Shown: positions 13,053 through 25,343 of the stretch, piece after piece | Layout: every line of letters begins with the position of its first letter | Position numbering within the stretch: the first letter of the stretch is position 1 | Source of the DNA: Coriaria nepalensis | Taxonomy: Eukaryota; Streptophyta; Magnoliopsida; Cucurbitales; Coriariaceae | Direction: 5' to 3' | DNA: 64,000 nucleotides | Assembly: GCA_027186245.1 (NCBI GenBank) | Contig: CP114496.1 | Coordinates: 9,822,001 to 9,886,000, forward strand | Made by a program: the position numbers and the translations under genes | Notes under the pieces: model-generated | Databases searched by the model: none | The model's input: only the letters and a program-made list of their open reading frames with translations | What the model was told of the DNA's origin: nothing

Positions 13053-13703
13053 CTATTTGCCACAGGAGCTGGTGTCTCTCTTAGATGGCCTGTAATTGAG
13101 TGGATTCAAGCTGTAGATGCAGATATTAGCCTGTCTTGATTTGATTGAGATTTCATCAGATGTAGTACTGTAACCAGGAACATTACATGAAGGAGATGAG
13201 CTCCACATCAGTCTTGCTTTGCATGAAGAAAAAACCGCCGCTGAATCTTCTGCACATTTGATTCCATCAATAGATGGAATCTCAAGCTTGTAAACTCCAA
13301 ATCTGTTTGTAGTTCGGTTCACTGATATTGCTATTTGTTCTGTTGTTCTTGGTGTCACCGCTTTGAATATGCAGTCTATTTTCACTTCTGCACCTGTTAA
13401 GAAATGGTTCCAACAATGCATATCAAACAGAAAGACAGAACGACAGATGTGTAGAGCATAGCGTATGTTATTTATTTTTTCTCAAAACCAATGATTACCT
13501 GGTAAGAAGTAGCTGTTTTTAGAGAAGGTGTTGTTGGAGCAGGTGTCACAGTAAACAAGGCCCATAACAGTGATATCAGAGTAAGATTTAGTTGGGGGCT
13601 GAGTGTTGGTTTTTGTAGGCTCAACTTCCAGAAAGAGAGAGTTGGAAAGTAGACATGAAATGGCTACAACTATAACTAACTGATGATGATTCATGGTCAA
13701 CAT
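13053..13703 (-). CDS. Secreted pollen Ole e 1 allergen / extensin-like family protein
   Basis: Two minus-strand exons (13703-13499, 13393-13053) give 181 residues. The N-terminus MLTMNHHQLVIVVAISCLL is a clear signal peptide; translation may start at the second ATG, three codons in. The mature part opens with the family signature VMGLVYCDTC, and cysteines are spaced as in Ole e 1 domains (CDTC, DCIF, IKCAED, SSCKAR, PSCNVP, NICIY, and CGK at the end). Such proteins are secreted to the apoplast or cell wall; most have no known biochemical activity. NRT and NNT sequons could be glycosylated. The leader just upstream contains a GAGATG hexamer array. Confidence 0.9.
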
Positions 13704-13785
13704 GTCCTATAAAGATGAGAAGGGAAACAAGAGAGAGAGAGAGAGAGAGGGTAGAAGAAGTTGGTGGGATCTTCTGCTGCAATGA

Positions 13786-13822
13786 GATGAAGATGGAGAT
13801 GGAGATGGAGATGGAGATGGAG
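13786..13822. repeat. GAGATG hexamer microsatellite
   Basis: About six imperfect copies of GAGATG/GGAGAT in the 5' leader or promoter of the Ole e 1-like gene. Translated on the minus strand it gives a meaningless LHLHLH run. Confidence 0.9.
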
Positions 13823-14976
13823 TAGAGCTAGTTTTGTTGAGTGGATAACAGAGCGAGCTTGATGATGAGTAGTTGGCAGAGATTCAACCCTGTGAAGCCA
13901 ACTAAGAAAATATATGAAAATTAGCATATTTTCATAACAAACAAAGACATGTGAAAGTCTTTTGGCATTTCATGAAGTTGATGAGTAGGAAAGAGATATT
14001 AAGATTCTTATTTATTTTTTTATTTTATTTTTCCTCAATAATTCTTTTAGGGGGGAAGAGATTTATAAGGGCATGAAATTCAGGAACAAATTAGTGATAA
14101 CTAAAAAATGGAGGACTACACTACACTACATTGCCTCATGGTTTTGTTTGATCTATAGGTGTTGTAGTAGTGAAGTGGGTACTATTACCTTATTTCTATA
14201 TTTGCCACCACCTCAAACTCTGTTTTCCTTTATCTTCATCCAGAAGGGTCCCTTCATGTCAATACAAACTTGCAGGATGGCCTTTCAAACACAAGAGTAA
14301 GAGAGCAAGTAACTCAAGTCTCACTCAATAAGTTGTGAGAAACAGATGATGGCATTATATAGAAAATCTCTTTTTTCTTTTCTTGTTGGGTGGGGGACCG
14401 AAAGAGGGAGCTTTTTATTGAATCAGAAGTTGAAAACTGTAGATAGACAGACACAAGTGACATTGAAGAAGGAAAAGGGCCTATTGATGATAGGTGAAAT
14501 GGTATTTATGTTCATCATGTGCACTGCATTCTACTACCCACCATTTGTTACTCTCACATACACTGCATGACTTAGAGCCAATGAGATGGCAAGAGACTTA
14601 GTGTTCATTTTTGTGAACGCTATAAATGTTTTGTGTCTACTTCCTAGAATGCAGATTAAGAAGCCCACATCCTTCTTCTCAACTGGCCCAAAGATTTGCT
14701 ATCTGGGCCTTATGTGATAGCCCAATTTTAATCCAGACAATTGAAAAAAGAAGAGTCATAAACTGGTCAAAATCTTTTATTTATATATAAAAAAAATGAA
14801 ATAAATTAAATATATTAAGAAAATGCCGTCTAAGGGTGGGCAAAAAAATGCATGGTATTGGTTGGGGACAAGCACATCATTCCTTTGGCAAATCCAAGGA
14901 ACAGACGGCGCCACCGACGCCATATCCGACGATTTTGCCTATGCACTTCTCTCTCTCTTTTACTTACTTCGTCTTC

Positions 14977-15030
14977 TTTCCCTTTCCCTTTCCCTTTCCC
15001 TTTCCCTTTCCCTTTCCTTTCCCTCCCTCC
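14977..15030. repeat. CCCTTT hexamer microsatellite
   Basis: Roughly eight copies of a pyrimidine-only CCCTTT unit, degenerating to the right into CCCTCCCTCC. All three forward frames stay open across it, giving low-complexity SLSLSL, PFPFPF and FPFPFP frames that are not genes. It lies about 900 bp upstream of the RAM1 start. Confidence 0.9.
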
Positions 15031-15919
15031 GAGCCTCCACTCTCTCCTCTCTGTTTCCTTTCACTTTCGCCCCACTACTTTACCTATTTCTACAAACTTC
15101 TTCTTGGAAATTCTATGTAAGCAATTAAGTCCCCATTTCAAGCTTTTTGTTCATTTCTCAAATACTACTTAAGACTTACTTGTTACTTCAAATGCTTAGA
15201 CTCATCCCCATACATTATCTAAAGCTACCTTTAAAGCAAAAACGAATCCTTCCTCTGAGTTCTCATCGTCATAGATCCATCCAAAGTTCCAAGATTGTTG
15301 TTAATCAACTAACGATGATAACTATTACTATGAAACAAGATTGGAAATTCCCTTTTATTATGTTACAGCTAATAACAAAAGAAAAGCAATGAAAATGGCA
15401 GCCACAAGTATTGGAATTGCCTTGTTATCAAGGCCCAAGGCATGAGGGGCCCCACCACATTTCCTTATCATTTAGCTTTCATCCACAGGCTTTCCGAGGC
15501 AGTTATAACAGGTAAGTCCAAAATTAACTTCTAGGAAACAGCTGAAGGAGGCAGACGATTGATGAAAAGGAGGTGATCCCTATTCCTTCACAAACCGCCA
15601 TACATATGCAACTCCATCCCCCCCCTTTTTTTTTTCTTTTTTTTTTTTTTTTAATTTAATTTTCTGTCTTTTTAATTTCAAAATAACAGTCTGGACTATA
15701 AGACAAACATCTACAAATATCCAATAATAACTCACTCTTCTGCCCTCTCAAGCACAAGGAGCTACATCTCCATGCACGAGAGCTAGAGCAAAATACTAGA
15801 CACAAATTTTCTTCTTTTTTTTTTTCTTTTCGTTGCTTCTTTGGTTTGACCAACAAATTTCAACACTTTCGAAGAAATTCTTGTTTTTTTGGCATCTGGG
15901 TAGAGTAAAAATAAAGAAG

Positions 15920-18176
15920 ATGATCAATTCACTATGCGGAAGTTTGGGAACAATCAAGAGCGAAAATTCATGCACAAAACCGCAACCCACATCACCAAAT
16001 GAATCACTTATTTCAGAGTGCACTAAAAAGATCAGCAGCAGCAATCTCAATATTCCTCCTCTTCTTCCCCCTACTTCTCAACTGTCCGATTTCGATCAGA
16101 CGATCTCTAGCAGCCTGACCCCACCAAGCCTGAAGTTCGAGATCGATGGAGATATTGAAATCCAATCACCAGTCGACACGGTCATGTGGGAGTCCTTCTT
16201 CTCCGACCATCCACTTGACGGTGATTTCATGATATCATCCCCAGTCAGACCAAACTTCCCATCTTCACCGCAGAACAATAACTATAGCGTGAATCAAGCA
16301 TTGTTAATGCAGGGAGCTGGACAAAGTAGTACTAGCACTCTCTCAGGCTGTTCTCCACCTCGCAACAATTCATCACAGCTGGGTGCTTTTAGAAGCACAA
16401 AAGGGAAAGGAATGAGCCCTCTTCATCGGGTGTTTAACTCTCCAAACAATGATCAGTTTCACTACATGCAAACAGAGAGTCTTAGCTCATTGCCTGCTAT
16501 TATAGAATTACTGGAGGATTATAATATTGATCCAGTACTTGGAGACGACGTCGGTTTTGATCACGGGATGTTGCAATCTTGTTATAACACTACGGCTGTT
16601 CTGTCGAGCAATGGATTGAACCATGATTTTCATCAAGCGGTTGAGAGTAATTTTGATCCGAGGTTTTCATGTGGTGGTGGCAGTGATCAAGTAGGGAGAC
16701 AAGAGGTGGGGATTTATGGTCATGATCATCATGAGATGGGAGGGTCTATTAATAATATTATAAAAGCCGGTGCAATGCCTTTGTCCCAACAACTGGAACA
16801 AGAGCATGAGCAAGAGAAGCAGCAGCAGCAGCATAATAACGTTAATCATGGTTTGATGATGCCTCTTCCCTCTGATCAGCAGGTATTAATGTCAAATATT
16901 ACACATCATATGTATTTACTCGTTGGACTAGTTGAAGATTACATAAATATTCTCTCGATTCTCAAGAGAAGAGCTTTCTTTCACATATCTCTGATTTTAT
17001 TTACACTTGATGAAATTTATTTTTTGCTAATGTTACTATATATGCATGCATTTACAGGAACAAGATAGTGGGCTTCAACTGGTGCACCTCCTTCTAGCCT
17101 GTGCGGAAGCAGTTGCTAAGGATGATTACATGTTAGCTAGAAGGTACCTCCACCACCTTAATCGTATCGCCACACCTCTAGGCGACTCCATGCAACGTGT
17201 CGCCTCCTGCTTCACTGAAGCCTTGGGAGCCCGCCTCGCTGCCACTGTCACCACCATCACTCGAAAGCCTAGCTATTCAACCTTAACCTTCCCTCCAAAC
17301 CCTTTGGAGATCCTCAAAATATACCAAATTGTCTACCAAGCTTGTCCCTACATCAAGTTTGCCCATTTCACAGCAAATCAAGCAATTTTCGAAACATTTG
17401 AAGCTGAAGAACGTGTTCACGTCATCGACGTGGACATTCTTCAGGGTTACCAATGGCCCGCTTTCATGCAAGCCTTAGCGGCTCGGCCGGGTGGGGCCCC
17501 ATTTCTCCGAATAACTGGTGTGGGCACTTCTATCGAGTCAGTCCGAGAAACAGGCCGGTGCTTAACGGAGCTAGCTCACTCTCTTAACGTCCCATTTGAA
17601 TTCCATGCGGTAGGAGAGCAACTTGAAGACTTAAAACCAAACATGTTTAACCGACGAGTTGGAGAAGCTTTGGCGGTTAACTCGGTGAATCGTCTGCACC
17701 GTGTTCCTGGGAATTGCCTCGGAAATCTGTTAACTATGATTCACGATCAAGCCCCCAATATAGTAACGCTTGTTGAGCAAGAAGCGAGCCATAACGGACC
17801 ATATTTTCTCGGCCGGTTTCTCGAGGCGTTGCATTATTACTCAGCGATATTTGATTCGTTGGACGCTACTTTTCCCCCGGATTCAGCCCAAAGGGCTAAG
17901 GTGGAGCAGTATATATTTGGGCAGGAGATAAGAAACATTGTGGCTTTTGAGGGAACAGAGAGGATTGAGAGACACGAGAGGTTGGAGAAATGGAGGAAGA
18001 TTATGGAAGGGAGAGGGTTTAAAAGAGTGCCCTTGAGTGCAAATGCAGTGACACAGTCGAAGATATTGTTGGGTTTGTATTCTTGCGATGGGTACAGGTT
18101 GACAGAAGATAATGGTTGTTTGCTCTTGGGCTGGCAAGACAGGGCTCTCATTGCTGCTTCAGCGTGGAGATGCTGA
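15920..18176 (+). CDS. RAM1: GRAS transcription factor RAM1 (Required for Arbuscular Mycorrhization 1)
   Basis: RAM1 acts in the nuclei of root cortical cells and switches on genes for arbuscule branching and lipid supply to the fungus. Two exons (15920-16882, 17058-18176) encode 693 residues, close to known RAM1 proteins. The N-terminus is diagnostic of RAM1: [33 protein letters not shown], a serine-rich part and '[13 protein letters not shown]'. The GRAS domain begins near residue 322 with [21 protein letters not shown] (leucine-heptad I). VHIID appears as VHVID at 441-445, followed by [15 protein letters not shown], the [20 protein letters not shown] region and the terminal SAW motif ending ASAWRC. 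The single intron lies just before the GRAS domain, after a glutamine/histidine-rich linker. The frame is complete with no lesion. RAM1 is generally lost from plants that gave up arbuscular mycorrhiza. Confidence 0.95.
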
Positions 18177-18986
18177 CTTGATTGTTACCAGAATATATAT
18201 CTCTTGTATAACATTCCTTTTCATATCAAGTGTGTGCTTACTCTAGGTGGATGGGATGATGTGTATTGATATTTGCATTTTCATGTTATTTTGTCTTATA
18301 AGTAAGAGAATACATCAAGGAAAAGAGAGGTGGGCAACTGAATAACAAAATAAGATTTGGGAAAGAAGAAGAAGAAGAAGAAGAAGAAGAGAGAGGTGTT
18401 TCTTTTGTAGAAAAAACGAACTTAGAGAAATCATTGATCAGTATTGATTCACCTAACCATTTGTTTATTTATATACATTTTCTAAGTAACAATGGAAGAA
18501 GTGGATTAATTTATATGTAACATGATCGGAAGATATTGAAGTGATATTCATATGCAAATGGATTGAGGACTCGTGCTTATGTAAGAAAGTCTTTCCGACT
18601 GTCAAAGACTACAAATAACAGGATTCAGACATTAATCATATCATATTACAAGAGTGCAAACACATGGATGAAGAACAAGCGACTCCAGAGCTTTTGTATA
18701 AAAATAATTTTGAATAAGTGAAAATAAAGCAATTTTTACTCACAATATTACATACTTGACTGACGCCCATTCTGTAAAAACAAAAAAATCTCATACATCT
18801 TCTTCCCCAACATATCCTGTTATATATATATAGGAATGCCCTTTAATAAGCACGTAAGAGTAATGGAGATACAGGGCTGGTACACAGATATCCCTCCTAG
18901 TATTCAATTTCGGCGACTCTAGGGATCACAGAGCTCCCGCCAAAGCAAACCTTACAAGCTTATTACCTCCATCACGACTGACTATC
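18177..18986. other. Spacer between convergent RAM1 and MUB genes
   Basis: 3' flanks of RAM1 and of the minus-strand ubiquitin-fold gene. An AAG trinucleotide run (18367-18390) is present. No gene is recognised. Confidence 0.5.
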
Positions 18987-20359
18987 CTACATTATTGAAC
19001 ACGAGCATATGCTTTTCCTTGGGGCCTCATCAACCTTTTTTTCTGTTAGGAAAATAAAGAACCCGCTTTCAGAAAATTGATGAAAAAGATGAGCAATCAT
19101 ACAGAAAACTCCCCTAGGCTACAATGACCATACCATAACCAGACCACACGGAATTATGAACACCCTTCTGGAAAGGGTTGCGAAACAACATCCCAACTTT
19201 AATAGAAGTAACACGATTTAGTGATGCTAAATCTTATAAGTAATCATGTTTTTGCAGGAATGCAACAGATATGTGGACTAAAAGACTACCTGTTTTTGCT
19301 TTTGCTATAGATGGCTGCACAACAACATGCATAGTGATAACACCACTTGCAAGCTCTCCGAAGGGTGCGCGGCATTGGCCAACAGTCTTGTTGTTTTCCA
19401 AGATCTTTCCAGCATTTATCAGTTTTATGTCACTTGCTGCCTTGGGGACGGTTTTCTTATCTACGGAAAATCAAAAGAATTGGAGAGCATGTAAGTATTG
19501 ACAAACAATGCGTCTACAAAGTGTGAAATGTAGTAGAAGACAGTAACACGTTCCAAACCAAATTGCTCTGTTCTTTCTACGCAGAATAAATCACTTTAGT
19601 GTCAAAGAGAATGAATACAGAAGAAGAGTAGATCAACCGAAGAATAGGAAGGCATTCAGCCAGTGACAGCCAACGCACCTGGTTGATAGAGAAATGACTA
19701 CATCTTAAACCTATCACTGACCAACCCATACCTTTTGCAAATTCAGTTTAAAAGTTGGATCAAATAAGTCAGAATTCAGAAACCAGGTCACACAATGACA
19801 AGGCAGAAAACATGAAGGGAAAGAAAGCAAACAGAACGGTAGAAGTATAAAAATGAAGGATTTTAAGAAGGAACTCATCCTGTACATGCAAGAATATATT
19901 TCAAAACTGAGCCACCAAATATAGTTGTAGATGTTGATAATTGATAAGCGATACATCATAAAAGGTGTTGTAGGACCAATGGTTAAGTAAACCATCAAAG
20001 AGAGTTTGCATATGCTATAACACACAAGGCCTTTATAATCTTTTTATAATAATAGAAAATTAAGAGGGTGGTTGATTCCAAGTAAAAGATGTCCCTTTCT
20101 TTTCTTTATTTAATTTTTCTATTTCTGTCTCATTTATGCTTTAGTATATTTAATCAGAATTACTATCAATAGCTCAGTAAAAAACACTAAATTAATGTAT
20201 GAGCGAAAAGGTAAGGTCTTTAGACTTACCTTTAGGCCATTCAGCAAAAATTCTGTCTTTGATTACAGCAATAGTTGAGGCAGGTGAATAGCAGAACGGA
20301 CCAATATCTGTACCATCATAGAGACGGAACTTAAGCTCGATAAGATCCTCGTCCGGCAT
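18987..20359 (-). CDS. MUB: Membrane-anchored ubiquitin-fold protein (MUB)
   Basis: MUBs are prenylated ubiquitin-like proteins on the plasma membrane that recruit group VI E2 ubiquitin-conjugating enzymes. Three minus-strand exons (20359-20230, 19460-19290, 19042-18987) encode 118 residues, the family length. The start MPDEDLIELKFRLYDGTDIGP opens the beta-grasp fold. The middle part includes 'KLINAGKILENNKTVGQCR' and 'GVITMHVVVQPS'. The protein ends in CSIM, a CaaX box for prenylation, with a second cysteine two residues upstream that could be palmitoylated. The final exon is only 56 bases and would be missed by simple ORF calling. Which MUB paralogue it is cannot be decided by eye. Confidence 0.93.
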
Positions 20360-21617
20360 TTGAGCTCTCAGCAAAAAGTTTCCAGAAAATCACTGTTCAA
20401 TATTCCACTCCAGAACTCCAGTGGACCTACTCTTAAATCCAGAAAAAGAATAATTAATCTGACTAATTGCCAGGAAGATTGAAAAAGCGGAAGGAAAAAG
20501 GATTTGAGTAGTTTGCTTATGAGCTCAGAATTCAAATTATCCATAAAATAGATGAAAAAAATAAGCTTTTCTACAGTCAGATTATAGATTGAATCTAAAA
20601 CAAGCCAGCTCAATCGATTAACATAACATCCGCATGATAAACAACAGTTACTAGACTAAAATCCCACATTCATAGCGGGAAAAGAAATGAAAACGAAATC
20701 GGAAACGAATACCTTGAAAAGGAAACGCAGAAATTAGCTTCCGGTTCTTGTTATTGGAGGAGAAAGGACGTCTGAGATTCCAGATGAGGATTGAGCCGAA
20801 GAATCCAAAAGAAACCCTAGCTTTCAATCTTCAGACGCTTTACTTCCATCTCCGCTTTGGCCTAATATACTTTTGTTTTCACTGTGTCGGAGAGAGGAAA
20901 GAAAAAGAAAAAGTGAAGGATTTGATTTCGAATCTTGTCAGTAACTTCTTTTTATTTTCAATAAATAATTTTCTTTTTGGTGTAATTAATTACGCGGGGG
21001 AAGTTCATTAACAATATAAAATTGGATCTGAGCATTGGATACGTGGCAAGCACTGGGCTTTGACCAACAAGATGGTCCGGTCCAGTCCAATGAAGCCCAT
21101 GATTCTCACCAAGAAAGGTCCCGATGCACATGCAACTATGCAAGCGGCCCTTTAGGACTCGGAAATCGATGTATTGGTCAAACCAAAAATCAAGGACCAC
21201 CGTCCATGTCAATTGGGTCTTCTGTTCCGACCAACTTTTTTAGTTGTTAATGGAGCAATTGCATTACATTCTGCCATACATATAAGTAAGAAGCAGATGA
21301 ATCAAAATCACAAAACCAAACAGCCAAACCCATGATGAAAACAAATTACAGACTAAACAAACACATTAGTGATTGATTAGTGATGTGTTCAAAATTCATA
21401 CTGGAGGAGACATTAAGTCAAGCTCAAAAAAAAAAAAAAACACCTATAATAATTAATTAATTATATACTCCTCTTCCCCTAGTGCCAATGAAAACTGGCT
21501 TCCTTCTTAATTTTCACTATGTAATTAATGAAGTCTATCCCTCTCTTTCTTTAAGCTGATTAAGCAAGCAAATTATCCAAACTGAAAGGGAGAAAGAGAG
21601 AGAGAGAGGGGGGGAAG
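20360..21617. other. MUB 5' region and spacer to the glutaredoxin gene
   Basis: Contains the MUB promoter and probable 5' leader (a donor-like site near 20712 on the minus strand suggests a leader intron, unproven) and the 3' flank of the glutaredoxin gene. An A-run (21427-21440) and a GA run (21590-21608) are present. The open frames at 20748-21011 and 20958-21250 show no family features. Confidence 0.45.
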
Positions 21618-21986
21618 TCAAAGCCAAAGAGCTCCAGCATCTTTAAGGAGAGGGACAAGTGAGCCATTGATATGAGAAGCCATAACTCTATCCATAGCTC
21701 CCACCAGTTTTCCGCCAATAAAAACGACAGGGACTGCGGAGGAAGTGCCCATTAGCCTCATCAATGCTCTCTCCGTTTCGCTCCCTCTCGGGTCTTCATC
21801 CAGCTCGTACACCGTCGGGTTCACTCCCATTCCACAGAAGAGCCTTTTGATAGCATGGCACATGCAGCACGTGCTTATGCTGAATATCACCACTGCATTC
21901 TCTGCCGCTAGCCGCTCTATCCTCTCCGACGGGTCATCCCCTACTATGGCTGCCATGTAGCCCCATGATTGCATTTGATATTGCAT
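21618..21986 (-). CDS. CC-type glutaredoxin (ROXY class), intronless
   Basis: CC-type glutaredoxins are land-plant-specific thiol oxidoreductases that bind TGA bZIP factors and act in flower development, nitrogen signalling and stress responses. The 122-residue frame starts MQYQ, as in ROXY1/ROXY2, and has the active site CCMC at residues 40-43. It ends in ALWL, the C-terminal motif needed for TGA interaction and TOPLESS recruitment in the family. '[25 protein letters not shown]' is typical of ROXY1/2-like members; the short central linker lacks the glycine/serine insert seen in Arabidopsis ROXY1. A ROXY1/2 ortholog or close paralogue is my best guess. No intron is present, as usual. Confidence 0.93.
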   Translation of the reverse strand: MQYQMQSWGYMAAIVGDDPSERIERLAAENAVVIFSISTCCMCHAIKRLFCGMGVNPTVYELDEDPRGSETERALMRLMGTSSAVPVVFIGGKLVGAMDRVMASHINGSLVPLLKDAGALWL

Positions 21987-22268
21987 TTTGCCGCCTCTTT
22001 TTGAATAGTTATAGTACTTGGGAAGAGATGATTAAGGTAGCTGTGAGAAATGGGGAAGTAAGTGGTGTTGAGTATATGTGGTAGTAGCTAGTGAGTGAGA
22101 AGGTAAGGGAGGGAGGGATCTTGTATTTATAGATGGGGGGAGGGGGCAAATAGGTAGGAATCATGTAGGTGTGGTAATATATATAGTTGTTTATTGAGAT
22201 TTAGGGCAATTTTAGGATGAAGTAATTAGAGAAGAAAAGGTTGGGTTGATGTATCCGTCAGCTAGCGC

Positions 22269-22312
<44 letters not shown>

Positions 22313-25300
22313 GATGAGGACTTTTTCTTTTTCAACTTGCAATTGTGATACCCATTTTTTACATCCAAAAAATAGAAAGGTGAATAAAGGAGGCTTTTAG
22401 GTGACAAGTACTTGAGGCTAGAGCTTTTATGTACTACAAGATCGATGAGTGTCATGCATGACTCATGAGACGAAGAACTTGGATCATATAAGTTATAAGT
22501 AATCGATTTACACCAATAATTTTTTAGCTTTGTAATTAGCTGCTAGATTTCTTCTACAAAACCATGTGCTAGCTTAGCTTCATGTTTACTCTGCAATCTG
22601 CATGCTTTTGAAAAATACCAAAAAGAGATGAAGTAATCAACTTGCACTAGATCAGTTAAGTATGCAATGTAATGTATATGTAGTACATGTAAATAGTTAC
22701 GTATGAGATGGACATTACGTGCAGGCTTTTTCAGAAGAAGATGGAGTTGTTTGCTACTAGAAAGCCTGCATGCATGCATGCATGTATTTTTTACTTACAA
22801 GATTAATGCCCCTGATTGCAATTGCATTTATTTTAAGCTAATCTATGATCTATTTAAATTTGTAGATCACCAAATGTAATGTGATACTTATTACTTACCA
22901 CAATGTTACTATAACTGTATATATATGTTACTACAAGCTAGGTACGTAGAGTTAGTGAATGTTTGATGCGATCAGGATTAATGTATATGATGCACATGCC
23001 TAATCTAAACTAGTGAATAGAAAAATATAATAAGTGGGAGCTGCTATACATATAAAGATATAGATAGCTAGGTTTTGTAAAAGTAAGATATTAAGTAATT
23101 AATAATTAGGTAGCTATATATATATATATATGTATAGGTTAGTAAATTAATTAATAGTAATTAAGAGGTATAAGGCACATGCAAGCAGGCTTGGCCGGCC
23201 CCCCTCATGGCCTCTCATAGCACGCATGTCTCCTACATGCTTCGACATGGCACTTAAGTGCAGGCAACAATGGAAGCTTTTTCTCCATTAATGCACACTT
23301 TTTCACTGATTAATTAATTACATTATCGTCCTCTCCATCTTACATGATGAGCATGATTGAGAGTAAGTTCTTAACAAAATAAATTGATTAAATAAGGAGA
23401 TTAGAGGAAGTTGTAGAACCGTACGAGATTGTTTCTGGTTTGAACATATTTTTTAAAGATGAAAGAAAAGTTTATGCTTTTAGCATTTGGGGTGCAGGGT
23501 GGTTGTGTTTGTCAGATGGAAACTTTAGAGAAGAAAACAGGCAGGGGGACCTGCGTATATGGGTACGTACGTAAATGGTAATATTATGTAATGTCTGTAA
23601 GTGTAAGAGATTTTGCAGAACAAAAAAGATATAGTTTCTTGAGAATGTTTGTCGGGGGGGTCTCTTTTCTACTACTTGATATCTAGACAACACTTGTCTC
23701 TCATTAGTGTCTTGCTTCAGTTACTGTGTACAGCAACATGAGGGGAAACTAGCTATGAGAGATCATCTTAAGAACAGTAGGGTAAAGAAAAGAGGGGAAA
23801 CTATGATGCATCTTAACCTTTTTCCATGGTTGGTGAGATCATTTTTCATATATATATATATATATAGTAGCACGTGAGAAGGAGATCAATATGTGGTCAT
23901 GTCTACATGTTTTATACACTGTTATATTTATTTCTTAATGGATAAGTAAGAGATTTTTCCTAAATTAATCAAAGCTTAACAGTACCGATACATATCAAGT
24001 GCGACATTTACTATTTATCAATGTTGTAATTAGACAACATTAGTAAAATAAAGATAAAATCTGATGTAGTAGTTAGTAGTGAATGAAGTGCGAAAGCTGT
24101 AGGCAGCTTTTGAGGTGTACCACCTTAATAACAAATGAAGACAAAGGAGAAAAAGAGTGAAGAGAGAAACAAGGTGCTTGGAATTGCAATGACCGAGTAT
24201 GGGGATGGTTTATGCTGTCTTTTTGTCTCCCACTCCATCATATAATATCCCACTCCTTCATTTTTACCGTTGCTCAATCAATATTATGCCCTTTCTATCA
24301 CTCTTTTCTCTCTTTCTATTATGTATGGAAGATGCAGGATCATGTAGAGCGACGATGTGTACCGGCAATCTCTGACGCAACACATGCACACCTCCTTTTC
24401 AAAGCACAAGAAAGAATTAAAAGAAGCCAAACTACTTTTACTACTAAAACATTACTTTAGTTTCAAGTGTGGGAGCCGCTTGCTAAAAAGCAAAGCATTT
24501 CGACGGCTTTTGCTCAGCCTTTGTTCCTCATGTCTTGCTTGCTTGCTTGTAGTTGTTGTTGTTTATGCATAAGCTGACGTTAGCTATAGAGCCCAAGCCT
24601 GGTTGACCACCTTTTTTCTCACCCCTCCTCTCTCTCTCTCCCTAATTTTTCTCTTACGTACAACAGTTATATTTAATTGCCTCAAACATGCACTTTCCTC
24701 CTACCTGTTGTCGTTTTCACTTTCAAGAAAAGTAGTTAATGTACACTTTAATTGATTGATTTACGATGAGGGTTTCCCCCCCTTTTTTTTTAATCAACAG
24801 TTCATTAGTCCGGCTGTCATGATATCATGTTTGAGGACTTCAGATTTCGAGGCAATATTATGTTAGTTAATTGAGTTGCCGTTGTTGTTTTTAGGAACTT
24901 GAACTACTCCTTTTTGTGTTCTAGACTAAATACCTTTCTTTATGTCTTTCTAATTTTCTTAGTAGAAGAGGAAATCAAACCCATTTCCATGTCCCTGAGA
25001 TTTTTAAACAAAGATTGCGTGCATTTCCCAGGAAAAAAAAGTCAAATCTGAGAGAACATCATACGATGAACAGGAACCCCATTAACAGAAAAACGGTCAA
25101 AATTTTGTGATGAGAAAATAGATGTCTCACATGAATTAAGCTGCAATAATCTATCCCCAAAGGCAAACCAAATTTGTTTCTAACTCCATCAATCTAATAG
25201 TTACGGGAAAAAAAAAAGTTACAAACATCAACTATGTGCATGTCTAATTCAATGTTGTCAAGTCAGAAGCACACAAGCAAGAAGATATTACACATCTAAT

Positions 25301-25343
25301 ATCATTCTCAATCACTTTATGCTGAAATGAAACCGGAACAAAT
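21987..25343. other. 3.4 kb region without a recognised gene
   Basis: Right of the glutaredoxin promoter I find no coding sequence. The open frames at 22543-22779, 23472-23693 and 24212-24572 have no domain, splice context or codon pattern I trust. Landmarks: (GA)n at 22273-22309, a GCAT alternating run at 22768-22784, TA runs near 23117 and 23851, and a CT tract at 24627-24640. A GC-richer patch lies at 23185-23260. I scanned for conserved plant microRNA sequences from memory and saw none. Confidence 0.5.
22273..22309. repeat. (GA)n dinucleotide microsatellite
   Basis: About 18 uninterrupted GA units, in the upstream region of the glutaredoxin gene. Confidence 0.95.

Larger units (their letters stand above)
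13704..15919. other. 2.2 kb divergent intergenic region upstream of RAM1
   Basis: This holds the promoters of the Ole e 1-like gene (-) and RAM1 (+). Visible structure: a GA run at 13732-13749; (GAGATG)n at about 13786-13822; a CCCTTT hexamer array at about 14977-15030; a T/C-rich tract at 15620-15655; and a T-rich leader at 15805-15835. I looked for P1BS palindromes (GNATATNC) in the RAM1-proximal kilobase and found none. The open frames over the CCCTTT array are repeat artefacts. Confidence 0.5.

Noticed and set aside
14823..15172. Three overlapping open frames rich in SL, PF and FP repeats
   Set aside because: They are created by the CCCTTT hexamer array, which has no stop in any forward frame.
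24212..24572. Two overlapping frames in the long gap right of the glutaredoxin gene
   Set aside because: No recognisable features; overlapping frames of similar length suggest chance.
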